Positions 56,813 to 64,000 of a stretch of DNA of 64,000 nt are shown one piece after another; position 1 is the stretch's first letter; every line of letters begins with the position of its first letter. The DNA lies in the NCBI GenBank assembly GCA_018606805.1, contig JAGYWI010000005.1:88888-152887 (forward strand), read 5' to 3'. A program made the translations under genes and the position numbers. This DNA is from Candidatus Magnetomicrobium cryptolimnococcus. Lineage in GTDB: Bacteria > Nitrospirota > Thermodesulfovibrionia > Thermodesulfovibrionales > Magnetobacteriaceae. Under the pieces are notes generated by a model that was given only the letters and a program-made list of their open reading frames with translations, was not told where the DNA came from and searched no databases.

Positions 56813-57848
56813 TATTTTAATTTTATTTTTACTTATAATATTACTACTTATAGGTAGTGGCTATCTATATGCTGAAAATCTTCCAAAAGTAACAATATCA
56901 AACAGTATTGCAGGTGATTGGCGGCCATTTTCAGATGACTCCCCATGGAATACCGAAATTAGCACTGAGGCACAAGTGCACGAAGATTCAGATTTAATTA
57001 TAAGTGCAATATTAAATGAGGCAACATACATACGTTTTGCTGAAGAGTATATAATCCCAGTGTGGGTTGTGGACTCTTCCACAATAACTTCAGTTAAAGT
57101 AAATGGCTCCAATATGTTTGACCGATGGGATACAAATAGAGATGGTTGGACCGACGTCGGAGCCCCCGTAACAAGACAAATGTGGACTGAGCCTACGGAA
57201 GACAGCCACCTGTGTGTTATAGATTTAGACAAAAACATGGCGTGGGATTTTTCAGCTTTTAAGTGGCAAAGTACCTCCAAGTATCCAACAACAAGCACAT
57301 TTAACATTTGGCAACTAACCAGCACCGGTGTCGGTAATCCAGATGCCGGGTTTGAATGGCATGCGCAGGGAAGCCGTGGCTCCGGTTTTCCACTAATTGC
57401 AGGACTTATTAGACCAGAAGAACTCAATACAGGCGAGATACGACATGCACTTATTTTTACGTTTACTAAAAACAGAAGAGCTGACAGTAAAGGCAGCATC
57501 TTCCTGCCACCAGCATGTAGAAGCGATGGCAAATATGCAGGAAATAAATATCCGATAGAAGGTATGCGCTTTCAATTGGACCCAAGTCTTACGGAAAACG
57601 ATCTTACCAGATTGGGTCTTAGCCGCGAAGGTAAGATCGTAGCCCGTGCACTGCAAAAATATGGAATGTTTCTCGGTGATAACGGAGGCGCTATGGCCTT
57701 GCAAATGCAGCTTTTAGGAGCTACAAAGACCGAAAATAAAGCCAAATGGGAATCTCTTTTTCCCGGATTTTATGATAATATACAAAATATACCTGTAAGT
57801 AAATTCAGAGTTATCTACACCGGTGAACCTATAATTAAATATGATTAA
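56796..57848 (+). CDS. Secreted protein of unknown function
   Basis: From the ATG at 56796, which overlaps the DUF2335 gene by 17 bases, the 350-residue product has a clear signal peptide (MKRQSNILILFLLIILLL... ending near GYLYAEN). The mature part contains SDDSPWNTEIS, DTNRDGWTDVG, WHAQGSRGSGFPLIAGLIRPEEL and RHALIFTF. The SPWN and P-L-I-A-G-L-I-R-P-E-E motifs recur in a group of environmental secreted proteins that I cannot assign to a characterised enzyme. A polysaccharide-binding or -cleaving role is possible but unproven. Confidence 0.75.
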   Translation: MKRQSNILILFLLIILLLIGSGYLYAENLPKVTISNSIAGDWRPFSDDSPWNTEISTEAQVHEDSDLIISAILNEATYIRFAEEYIIPVWVVDSSTITSVKVNGSNMFDRWDTNRDGWTDVGAPVTRQMWTEPTEDSHLCVIDLDKNMAWDFSAFKWQSTSKYPTTSTFNIWQLTSTGVGNPDAGFEWHAQGSRGSGFPLIAGLIRPEELNTGEIRHALIFTFTKNRRADSKGSIFLPPACRSDGKYAGNKYPIEGMRFQLDPSLTENDLTRLGLSREGKIVARALQKYGMFLGDNGGAMALQMQLLGATKTENKAKWESLFPGFYDNIQNIPVSKFRVIYTGEPIIKYD

Positions 57849-57905
57849 TGGTTGTTGATTGTATAAAAAGAATAAAAAGTAAAGATAAAAATAGAAGATA
57901 GAAGA

Positions 57906-57970
57906 AAAGGGGGCAGGACTCTGTCCTTCCCCCTTTCACCCCTTACCTGCAAGGGGTCAATGACCCCTTG
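57906..57970. repeat. Composite two-hairpin repeat (same family as 26167)
   Basis: First hairpin: arms AAAGGGGG-c-AGGAC and GTCCT-t-CCCCCTTT around TCT (57906-57936). Second hairpin: CAAGGGGTCA / TGACCCCTTG (57950-57970). The order, spacing and outer stems match the hisA-hisF copy, while the inner stem has changed on both sides together. Confidence 0.7.
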
Positions 57971-58026
57971 ACCCATTACGTGCTTAGTGGGTTGGATATC
58001 TTATACACTATACTTACATAACAACT

Positions 58027-58117
58027 AAAGCGTCTATTGGGGAAAGCGCACGGCCGTATAAGAAAGCCAAAAAGACGGCTTTCTTATACGGCCGTGCCAT
58101 TTCCCCATAGACGCTTT
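58027..58117. repeat. Very long imperfect palindrome (about 41-bp arms)
   Basis: The arms 58027-58068 and 58077-58117 pair over about 41 positions with one extra T and two adjacent mismatches, around an 8-base loop. The innermost 23 bp (GCACGGCCGTATAAGAAAGCC and its complement, with one or two outer bases) are perfect. It could form a strong hairpin or cruciform between the convergent genes. Confidence 0.8.
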
Positions 58118-58124
58118 GGTGTAA

Positions 58125-58358
58125 TCAGGGGGAGAAAAAGGCACTCCCCCTGAAAAAAGACCCCCTCTAACTCTTTTTTCTACTGGTGCGCAAGCGCACC
58201 AGAGTGCTACCACTGTGCAACACCATGTCCACTCAATAATCAAAAGCATAGGGCAACACATAGGTTGCCCCTACACAGACATACCTCGTAAAGCCTCTGC
58301 GCTAGCTCCAAAAGAGTTATAGAGGGGGTTTAAGGGGGAGATTTTTTTCCTCCCCCTT
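58125..58358. repeat. Cluster of four smaller hairpins
   Basis: Within 234 bases are TCAGGGGGA/TCCCCCTGA (58125-58153), CTGGTGCGC/GCGCACCAG with a 2-base loop (58183-58202), a REP hairpin GGGCAAC/GTTGCCC ending in CCTAC (58249-58274), and AAGGGGGAG/CTCCCCCTT (58332-58358). They belong to at least three repeat styles and fill the convergent gap; no gene is visible. Confidence 0.7.
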
Positions 58359-58365
58359 TTGCGCC

Positions 58366-58431
58366 AAATCGCCGACGAGAAAGAGTATCCCCATTTTTTT
58401 TATAGGGGATACTCTTTCTCGTCGGCGATTT
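58366..58431. repeat. Perfect 27-bp inverted repeat
   Basis: The arms 58366-58392 and 58405-58431 are perfectly complementary over 27 bp (starting AAATCGCCGACGAG) around the 12-base loop ATTTTTTTTATA. This is the strongest hairpin in the window. It might act as a two-way terminator for the convergent genes, or be a transposed miniature element. Confidence 0.85.
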
Positions 58432-58531
58432 ACTCGTTATGCCTGCACAAGCTTTGGGAAAAAAGTGTCATCCTCCACAGTGTATAGCATTTAGCACTTA
58501 TTGTCAGGACAAAAGTTTTAGGAAAGGGGGT

Positions 58532-58573
58532 GCGGGGGAAGAACCCTTTTTCTCGAAAAGGGTTTTCCCCCAC
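58532..58573. repeat. Hairpin whose right arm is repeated in the downstream gene end
   Basis: The arms GCGGGGGAAGAACCCTTTT and AAAAGGGTTTTCCCCCAC pair with one bulged G and a 5-base loop. The right arm (18 bp) occurs again exactly at 58613-58630, inside the last codons of the epimerase gene. Confidence 0.7.
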
Positions 58574-58577
58574 TCTT

Positions 58578-59552
58578 CTATCTTTTTTCTTTTTTTACTT
58601 TTACTCCTGCATAAAAGGGTTTTCCCCCACTACATCCGCTTGCATAAGCAATAACCTTTCCGATACCTTCTTGTAGCGTAGTACTTGGATTCCAATCAGT
58701 TAAACGTTTAAGTAACGTTAAATCTGCCACACTTTTTTCTACATTTATAATAGTTCCACTGTCATTAATCTTACAAGGCAGATTATTATTAATGATATCA
58801 ATAACGTCTGCTATAGAGTTTCCTCTACCAAAGCCAAGATTGACACAACCGGTAAAATTAGAAACCTCAGAAAGTCTAACAAGTCCCTCAGCTACATCAC
58901 CGGCATATATGAAATCAAATATATTTTCCTTATTAAAAAGTTCTATTTCTTTATTAGTTAAACAATCTCTAACCCAGCGAGAGACAACATCTTTCGAACC
59001 ACAACCATACACCCTAAAGATTCTTGCATTTACAATATCCACATCAGGCCGTACATACTCCTTCATGAAGGCAAGCTCTTTTTCAGTATAGTATTTTGCA
59101 GCCCCAGTTAAATTTCTTGGGCTAACGTAATCTTTTTCTTTTAAAAATCCTATACTTTCACCTTTAAGGTACAAAGCTGGATCGTATATTAAATAACTTG
59201 ATGCAAAAATAAACTTTTGAATGGAGCTACACTTTCTCAAAATTTCTACAATCCTGTGGCTAAGTAATGTATTATCCAGCCAATTAGTATCCCAAAACTC
59301 TGCCGATTCCGCTGAACGCTCAAAACTTGCAGCTAAATGAAAAATAACCTCTGGATTAAAAGCAACTATATCTTTTAAATCATCTAAGGCAAGATTAAGT
59401 TTTATAAAAGTCGTATTGTCAGGTAAAAAGTCAACTGTAGGTGGTATCTTATCAACTGAAAGCACATCATTATGCAAATCATTTAGTCTAAAAAGCAGCT
59501 CTCTTCCTATTACCCCCGAACCCCCAGTTACAAGTATTTTCTTTCTTTTCAT
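58578..59552 (-). CDS. NAD-dependent epimerase/dehydratase (sugar)
   Basis: The 324-residue extended SDR protein begins MKRKKILVTGGSGVIGRELL (NAD-binding GxxGxxG), with FHLAASFERSAESAEFWDTN and an active-site-like AKYYTEKELAF (Y-x3-K form). It probably changes a nucleotide sugar for surface glycans, together with the PseG-like gene upstream. The start at 59552 avoids an in-frame extension over the upstream gene. The last residues (GGKPFYAGVKVKKEKR) are encoded by repeat sequence also found at 58556, so the natural C-terminus has probably been changed by a repeat insertion. Confidence 0.85.
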   Translation of the reverse strand: MKRKKILVTGGSGVIGRELLFRLNDLHNDVLSVDKIPPTVDFLPDNTTFIKLNLALDDLKDIVAFNPEVIFHLAASFERSAESAEFWDTNWLDNTLLSHRIVEILRKCSSIQKFIFASSYLIYDPALYLKGESIGFLKEKDYVSPRNLTGAAKYYTEKELAFMKEYVRPDVDIVNARIFRVYGCGSKDVVSRWVRDCLTNKEIELFNKENIFDFIYAGDVAEGLVRLSEVSNFTGCVNLGFGRGNSIADVIDIINNNLPCKINDSGTIINVEKSVADLTLLKRLTDWNPSTTLQEGIGKVIAYASGCSGGKPFYAGVKVKKEKR

Positions 59553-59553
59553 A

Positions 59554-60588
59554 TTACACATCCGTTTTCTTATAATTTTCCATAGCATTTAACACAAGCT
59601 CTGCCCCATTACCCTTGACCAATTGCCTTGCCTGTTTACTCATCTTCACCCTTAAACCCATATCAGCTAAAAGACTTAACACAACCTCCTTTAACTTATT
59701 CAGGTCAACAGTGCCATACCAGCCAATATCGGCATAAAGACCTATCTTATTTAACCCGCAAATTAAATAATCCTCTATCGGTGCAATCCTGCCAATAACA
59801 GCAGGCACACCCATAAACGCCAGCTCCCATACCGTAGTCCCGCCAGAGGCAATCGCCACATCAGCCCACGCCATAAGCTCTGACATATTTTGCACATTGT
59901 GCACTACTTTAACATTCCTAGCCGCTATCTTCTGTAAATATTCAATATTGGGGTTACTTGCCCCTACCACTAATATTATTTCTACTTCTTTTATTCCACC
60001 AAGAGCTAATAACACCTTTGCACTGTAATTTTGTACATCAGCCCCGCCAAGACTAACTAGTATGTTTTGAGCTTTTTTACGTATTTCTTTAATAATTATA
60101 GGCCAGCGTCGGAACTCTCTTCGTAAAAGTACATAATCCGTACCAATTAATAGCTCCGTAAAAGGCTCACAATTATACCGCAATCCACTAGCGTGCAGGT
60201 TTTGATTTAGGACTATATGTGCATAATAATGATTAAGTGCTGCCATATCATCAATTACAAGAAGCTCACACCCTGTATCTATTATAGATAATTGGTATTT
60301 ATCATCAAACTGCATACCATCAAGCAAAACCCACGGCTCTTTGGCTTTATCAACAACAGACTTTACTACATTAAGGCTCTCAGACGCAGACGAAGGACTA
60401 TTTAATAGATAAAACCCAAAAGTGCGCTCTTCCATTTTCTTAATCAACTGACAAGAGGAACAGTGCGTTATAAAAAACACCTGCCCCTGCCCTCTTTCTT
60501 TGTAGGCATCTGCAAGGGATAGACAGCGCATAAAATGGCCTGTACCTATATCGGCATAGGCATCTACTCGGAAAATTATATCCTTCAT
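59554..60588 (-). CDS. PseG-like UDP-sugar hydrolase
   Basis: The 344-residue protein resembles PseG, the GT-B-fold hydrolase that removes UDP from 2,4-diacetamido-2,4,6-trideoxy-altropyranose in pseudaminic-acid synthesis. It has FRVDAYADIGTGHFMRCLSLA with the catalytic-type His18 in GTGHFMR, LLVIDDMA, ILVSLGGADVQN and ASGGTTVWELAFMGVP. The other pseudaminic-acid genes are not in the window except possibly the CapD-like dehydratase at 36601. It overlaps or touches the epimerase start, suggesting one operon. No Shine-Dalgarno is present. Confidence 0.82.
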   Translation of the reverse strand: MKDIIFRVDAYADIGTGHFMRCLSLADAYKERGQGQVFFITHCSSCQLIKKMEERTFGFYLLNSPSSASESLNVVKSVVDKAKEPWVLLDGMQFDDKYQLSIIDTGCELLVIDDMAALNHYYAHIVLNQNLHASGLRYNCEPFTELLIGTDYVLLRREFRRWPIIIKEIRKKAQNILVSLGGADVQNYSAKVLLALGGIKEVEIILVVGASNPNIEYLQKIAARNVKVVHNVQNMSELMAWADVAIASGGTTVWELAFMGVPAVIGRIAPIEDYLICGLNKIGLYADIGWYGTVDLNKLKEVVLSLLADMGLRVKMSKQARQLVKGNGAELVLNAMENYKKTDV

Positions 60589-60725
60589 AACAATATATTT
60601 ATAATATTATACCAAAACAAGCACTGCTGTGCCCTTATTATTTTATCTTCAGCCTCAAAACCAGTATGCTATAATAATAACTAATCGCTTATTTTTGTTA
60701 ATGATAGAAAAATTAAAGAGGATAT

Positions 60726-61481
60726 ATGGAAAATAATATTTTATCAGATAATGAAAAAGAACTTTATAAAAGACAGTTGATGCTATATGGCTTTACAGAA
60801 AGACATCAAGAGATGTTGAAAGCCTCAACAGCGTTAATTGCCGGTGTTGGCGGATTAGGTGGTACGGCAGCCATGTATCTTGCAGTTGCCGGCATTGGAC
60901 GATTAATATTAGTTCATTATGGAACGCTTACACTATCTAACATGAACCGTCAAATATTAATGAAACATAACCTTATAGGCTTAGAGCGGATACAACAGGC
61001 AAAGGACACTATCAATGCCGTAGCACCATATGTAGAGATAGAAACTGTCAATGTTAGATTAAATGACCAAAACGTAGAACAATTACTCTCTATGGGTGTA
61101 CACATAGCATTATCGGCAAGACCGAATTTTTATGAACGTAGGGTATTAAACCGTGCCTGTGTAAGGCAGCGTATACCTATGGTAGAGGCAGCTATGTGTG
61201 GTATGGAAGGATATATTTTTAATGTAATAGGCGGCATCACACCGTGTCTTGAGTGTGTGTTTCCACAAGATGACCCTCAGTGGGAAGAGCTGGGGTTTCC
61301 CGTGCTTGGTGCAGTGTCAGGCGTACTTGGTTGTCTTATGAGTATTGAGGCTATTAAAATTATTACAAATTATGCCCCTCCCCTTATGTCTAAAAAACTG
61401 ATATTTAATACAGCTACACTTGATTTTCAGAAATTAAAAATCTTTAAAGATGGCAACTGCCCAGTATGTTCATCTATTTAA
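60726..61481 (+). CDS. HesA/MoeB/ThiF-family adenylyltransferase (E1-like)
   Basis: The 251-residue protein has the E1-like fold: an N-terminal KRQLMLYGF segment, the nucleotide-binding GVGGLGGTAAMYLAVAGIG, NMNRQIL, and two zinc-binding CxxC pairs (PCLECVFP and GNCPVC). Such enzymes adenylate the C-terminus of a ubiquitin-like sulfur carrier. HesA, in nitrogen-fixation loci, is one branch, and MoeB and ThiF are others. The next gene is homocitrate-synthase-like, which favours HesA. No carrier protein is nearby. A GAGG site supports the ATG. Confidence 0.8.
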   Translation: MENNILSDNEKELYKRQLMLYGFTERHQEMLKASTALIAGVGGLGGTAAMYLAVAGIGRLILVHYGTLTLSNMNRQILMKHNLIGLERIQQAKDTINAVAPYVEIETVNVRLNDQNVEQLLSMGVHIALSARPNFYERRVLNRACVRQRIPMVEAAMCGMEGYIFNVIGGITPCLECVFPQDDPQWEELGFPVLGAVSGVLGCLMSIEAIKIITNYAPPLMSKKLIFNTATLDFQKLKIFKDGNCPVCSSI

Positions 61482-61494
61482 TATTATTGTTTTT

Positions 61495-62448
61495 ATGATA
61501 AAAATACTGGATACAACGTTAAGAGAGGGAGAACAGTCAAGGGGGGTTTCTTTTTCACTTGAGCAGAAGATTGAAATAGCAAGGCTACTTGATGAGTTTG
61601 GTGTAGATTATATAGAAGCCGGTCATCCTGCCGTTTCTACTGAGATGAGAAATACGGTTACAACGATTTCAAGTCTTGGTTTACGGGCGGAGATAGTTGC
61701 CCATGCCAGAGCCAAGATTGAAGACATAAAGGCAGCTATAGAATGTAAGGTACCATGGGTTGGCATTTTCATCGGTATAAATGAGGTTAGTTTAAAGTAT
61801 AAATATAATTTGCAAAAATCACAAGTGTACGAACTAATAAGGATTTCCATTAATTATGCAAAAGACAATGGTCTAAAGGTACGCCTTACAATTGAAGATG
61901 CAACAAGGACAGAAACAGCGGAAATTATAGAGTTATGCCAATTTGTTGATGGCTTAGGGGTAGACCGGATAAGTATTGCTGATACAGTTGGCGTAGCAGT
62001 GCCGTCTATGTTTTATAACTTGATAAGACAGATAAAGGCACAAACAAAGGTGGATTTGCATGTCCATTGCCATAATGATTTTGGCATGGCTGTAGCTAAT
62101 GCAATAGCGGCATTTGAAGGTGGTGCAGTTGTGATTGATACGGCGGTAAATGGTTTAGGTGAAAGGGCTGGCATTGCTACATTAGCAGAGGTATGTACTG
62201 CCCTTTATTCGCTGTTTGGGATAAGAAAAGGTTGGCGTTTGGATTTGTTACCGTTTATATCAAAACAAGTGGCACTATTTGCAAATATACCGCTAAATCC
62301 TAAAATGCCTATAGTCGGTGATGATGCCTTTTATCATAAGGGGAAATTGCATGTTAATGCAGTAAGTAAATACTCAGGCTGTTACGAACCTATATCGCCA
62401 GAGATAGTCGGTAGACAAGAGTTACAAAAAGAACAACATGACAAATAG
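61495..62448 (+). CDS. Homocitrate synthase-like enzyme (NifV/LeuA family)
   Basis: The 317-residue protein is a DRE-TIM metallolyase. It has MIKILDTTLREGEQSRGVSFS, EAGHPAVS, the His-x-His metal site in DLHVHCHNDFGMAVANA and NGLGERAGIATLAEV. It lacks the LeuA regulatory domain and matches homocitrate-synthase-type lengths. In a nitrogen fixer it would make the homocitrate of FeMo-cofactor (NifV), but isopropylmalate or citramalate synthase activity cannot be excluded. The ATG at 61495 matches the family start; an earlier ATG inside the preceding gene is less likely. It follows the HesA-like gene by 13 bases. Confidence 0.8.
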   Translation: MIKILDTTLREGEQSRGVSFSLEQKIEIARLLDEFGVDYIEAGHPAVSTEMRNTVTTISSLGLRAEIVAHARAKIEDIKAAIECKVPWVGIFIGINEVSLKYKYNLQKSQVYELIRISINYAKDNGLKVRLTIEDATRTETAEIIELCQFVDGLGVDRISIADTVGVAVPSMFYNLIRQIKAQTKVDLHVHCHNDFGMAVANAIAAFEGGAVVIDTAVNGLGERAGIATLAEVCTALYSLFGIRKGWRLDLLPFISKQVALFANIPLNPKMPIVGDDAFYHKGKLHVNAVSKYSGCYEPISPEIVGRQELQKEQHDK

Positions 62449-62464
62449 GTACTAAAACTATTAC
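62446..62464 (+). repeat. 19-bp direct repeat, left of MNT/HepT module
   Basis: The sequence TAGGTACTAAAACTATTAC occurs here and again at 63126-63144 in the same orientation, enclosing the nucleotidyltransferase/HepT pair. The similarity continues loosely into GCAAAATAT on both sides. It overlaps the end of the homocitrate-synthase-like gene. Confidence 0.75.
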
Positions 62465-62481
62465 AAATATTGCAAAATATA

Positions 62482-62775
62482 ATGAAAAGTCTTCAAGAAA
62501 TCAAAGAAATAATAGTACAACATAAAAAAGAACTAGAGAACAGATTTAATGTAAAGGAGGTTGGTATATTTGGTTCTTATGTAAATGGTACTGCAACAGA
62601 CAGGAGTGATATTGATGTTTTAGTTGAATTTAATAATCCCATTAGTCTTTTAAGATTGGTTAGTCTTGAAAACTATTTATCAGATATCACAAATACGAAA
62701 GTAGATGTAGTACCAAAGGTTGATTTAAGGATTGAGCTTAAAGAAAAGATATTAGCAGAGACTGTTTACTTATGA
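62482..62775 (+). CDS. MntA-type minimal nucleotidyltransferase (antitoxin)
   Basis: The 97-residue protein is a MNT-domain nucleotidyltransferase with the motif GSYVNGTATDRSDIDVLVEF (G-S-x10-D-x-D) and a third aspartate in KVDVVPK. MntA antitoxins AMPylate their HepT partner and silence its ribonuclease activity. The ATG at 62482 is preferred over an in-frame TTG at 62470. It overlaps the hepT start by 4 bases. Confidence 0.88.
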   Translation: MKSLQEIKEIIVQHKKELENRFNVKEVGIFGSYVNGTATDRSDIDVLVEFNNPISLLRLVSLENYLSDITNTKVDVVPKVDLRIELKEKILAETVYL

Positions 62776-63121
62776 GCCGCGACAGCTTAGTTTATATTAA
62801 TGACATATACCAACATATGCTAAAAATAGAGAAATTTGTAGGTAATATGACTTATGAAGATTTTATTAATGAAGAAAAAACACACTATGCTGTTATACGG
62901 TGTATAGAAATAATAGGTGAAGCAACTAAACAGATACCAGATATATACGCAATAAATATCCAGAGATACCTTGGCGAGATATGGCAGGAATGAGAGACAA
63001 GGTTATACATTTTTACTTTGGTGTTAATCTGCAAGTTGTATGGCTAGTAGTAAAAGATGATATTGCAATGTTAACACCTTTATTTAAAGTGATACAGGAT
63101 TCTGAAAAACCAACAGTATAA
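62772..63121 (+). pseudogene. HepT (HEPN toxin) gene with frameshift
   Basis: The N-terminal part reads in one frame from ATG 62772 to about 62957 (MSRDSLVYINDIYQHML ... CIEIIGEATKQIPDIYA) and then meets a stop at 62993. The rest of a normal HepT continues in the next frame from about 62955: NKYPEIPWRDMAGMRDKVIHFYFGVN, including the R-x4-H-x-Y active site RDKVIHFY, to a stop at 63121. A one-base deletion (or two-base insertion) near 62955-62960 therefore breaks the toxin. The antitoxin gene next to it is intact, as expected if the toxin was lost first. A sequencing error is possible. Confidence 0.8.
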
Positions 63122-63125
63122 AAAC

Positions 63126-63144
63126 TAGGTACTAAAACTATTAC
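63126..63144 (+). repeat. 19-bp direct repeat, right of MNT/HepT module
   Basis: Exact second copy of the repeat at 62446-62464. The two copies are 680 bases apart and frame the module, as would be expected if it arrived or could be excised by recombination between them. Confidence 0.75.
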
Positions 63145-63192
63145 TAAGGTTGGTAAGGTAATAGCAAAATATGTGATGTACTAACTTGAATA

Positions 63193-63221
63193 TTCCCATT
63201 TAAAGCGTAGTGTGGTATAAT
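63193..63221 (+). promoter_or_regulatory. Promoter for leaderless DUF29 gene
   Basis: TTCCCA (63193-63198, 4 of 6 to consensus), a 17-base spacer and a perfect TATAAT (63216-63221) stand 6 bases before the ATG at 63228. There is no Shine-Dalgarno. Confidence 0.6.
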
Positions 63222-63227
63222 ACTTCT

Positions 63228-63698
63228 ATGAATAATCAAACAATCATAACTGATAGTAATATATCTACAGAGAAATCACTATACGAAACTGATTTTTATC
63301 AGTGGGCGCTTCATAATGCTGGACTATTAAAACAAGGTAAGCTCGCTGACATAGACATTGAAAATGTAGCAGAGGAATTAGAGAGTATGAGTAGAAGTGA
63401 AAAAAAGGAATTACGCAACCGATTAGCAATATTAATGATGCACCTGCTTAAATGGCAATATCAACCACAACATCGTTCTATGAGTTGGAAGTTAACAATA
63501 AACACACAACGGGCAGATATTGAACTTGTTCTTGAAGATAGTCCCAGCCTAAAGCATAATATAGAAATAACTATAGAAGACGCATTCAAAAGGGCAGAAT
63601 CGTTGTTTGAAAAAGAGACAAATATTAGTAAAAAGTACCTACCCCAGACTTGTCCATATACATTTGAACAGTTAAGTGATTATGAGTTTTGGCCTTAG
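63228..63698 (+). CDS. DUF29 family protein
   Basis: The 156-residue protein has the DUF29 hallmarks SLYETDFYQWAL, ENVAEELESMSRSEKKELRNRLAILMMHLLKWQYQP (cited to locate residues about 48-83) and SMSWKLTI. The family is common in cyanobacteria and other environmental bacteria, often in many copies near mobile or defence genes; its function is unknown. An ATG six codons upstream exists, but the promoter lies over it, so the start at 63228 is preferred. Confidence 0.88.
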   Translation: MNNQTIITDSNISTEKSLYETDFYQWALHNAGLLKQGKLADIDIENVAEELESMSRSEKKELRNRLAILMMHLLKWQYQPQHRSMSWKLTINTQRADIELVLEDSPSLKHNIEITIEDAFKRAESLFEKETNISKKYLPQTCPYTFEQLSDYEFWP

Positions 63699-64000
63699 TA
63701 ATTATGCGGAGTTATATATAAGCATGTTAACATAATTATAAACCATAAGCACTCCTCCCACGTGTTTGTAGGTGTTTGAGAGTGGCGAGTGTTTTGTGTA
63801 AACTTTTTTCATATGTCCGCCTATAGGCATTTATTCTGTAGGGACGAACCTATGGGCAAACCTTCGTTCTGCATGCTACAACGGATGTTGGCTAACAATT
63901 TTATAGTTATTTTAAGATAATCATTTAAAAACATAGACTTATGTTAATTTTTGCCTAAAAACAGTAGCCACTATAATATTTTTTTATAACTATATAACTA
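63699..64000. other. Intergenic end of window with degenerate REP and 23-bp repeat copy 2
   Basis: No gene is visible. A degenerate REP (GTAGGGACGAACCTATGGG, 63838-63856) is followed by the second exact copy of the 23-bp repeat that begins AACGGATGTTGGCTAAC (63880-63902). The remainder is AT-rich. Confidence 0.5.

Noticed and set aside
58034..58654. Open frames across the convergent palindrome region
   Set aside because: They consist of hairpin-repeat translation without plausible starts or families.
60600..60660. Possible sigma-54 promoter (GG-N10-GC) upstream of PseG-like/HesA-like genes
   Set aside because: GGGCACAGCAGTGC has the GG/GC spacing but not the TGGCAC and TTGCA elements in register.

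Overview
The window is bacterial DNA, AT-rich, with no tRNA, rRNA, CRISPR array or prophage that I can see. The envelope genes point to a Gram-negative rod: a complete division and cell-wall (dcw) cluster, a meso-diaminopimelate-type MurE and a Wzm/Wzt polysaccharide exporter. Scattered nitrogen-fixation-associated genes (a NifA-like activator, P-II, a NifX-like FeMo-cofactor protein, a HesA-like E1 enzyme and a homocitrate-synthase-like enzyme), an LsrF-type aldolase and dense palindromic repeats make me think of a free-living anaerobe, possibly a Nitrospirota relative. The phylum is an inference from gene content only.

Layout. 1-18633 (minus strand): dcw operon in the order mraZ, rsmH, ftsL, ftsI, murE, murF, mraY, a DacA-like carboxypeptidase, murD, ftsW, murG, murC, ddl, ftsQ, ftsA, ftsZ (3' end cut by the window). 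Its promoter has 10-bp-spaced TGG repeats that look like MraZ operators. 18634-25383: an AEC transporter, P-II, a glutamine amidotransferase, OsmC, RadC, a NifA-like regulator and two unknown genes. 25395-27153: hisA and hisF. 27233-32184: a type III restriction-modification pair (mod-res). 32293-35266: LsrF-like aldolase plus a class II aldolase/SDR fusion. 35267-36600: repeats, a NifX-like protein and an FmdB-type zinc ribbon. 36601-42008: a CapD-like sugar dehydratase, enoyl-CoA hydratase, slipin and NfeD.

42090-49748 is the most unusual part. It is a type I restriction locus bounded by direct copies of a ~40-bp repeat. It is ordered hsdM, HEPN, a fused MNT nucleotidyltransferase-HsdS, a REP-associated transposase and its remnant, then hsdR. 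The HEPN/MNT toxin-antitoxin pair is therefore physically built into the restriction specificity subunit. The transposase gene itself carries an in-frame pair of inverted REP palindromes, and a second copy of that pair lies in a decayed transposase relic next to it.

49850-64000: an ATP-grasp enzyme with an unknown partner, a YtxH-like protein, a uvrB-wzm-wzt operon, a three-gene operon of unknown function ending in a secreted protein, a palindrome-packed convergent intergenic region, sugar genes (epimerase, PseG-like), a HesA-like/homocitrate-synthase-like pair, a second MNT/HepT module with a frameshifted toxin between direct repeats, and a DUF29 gene.

Two themes run across the window. Several genes without a Shine-Dalgarno sequence have a TATAAT-like -10 box 5-7 bases before the ATG, which predicts leaderless mRNAs. 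Hairpin repeats of several families fill most intergenic gaps, and some have entered coding ends.
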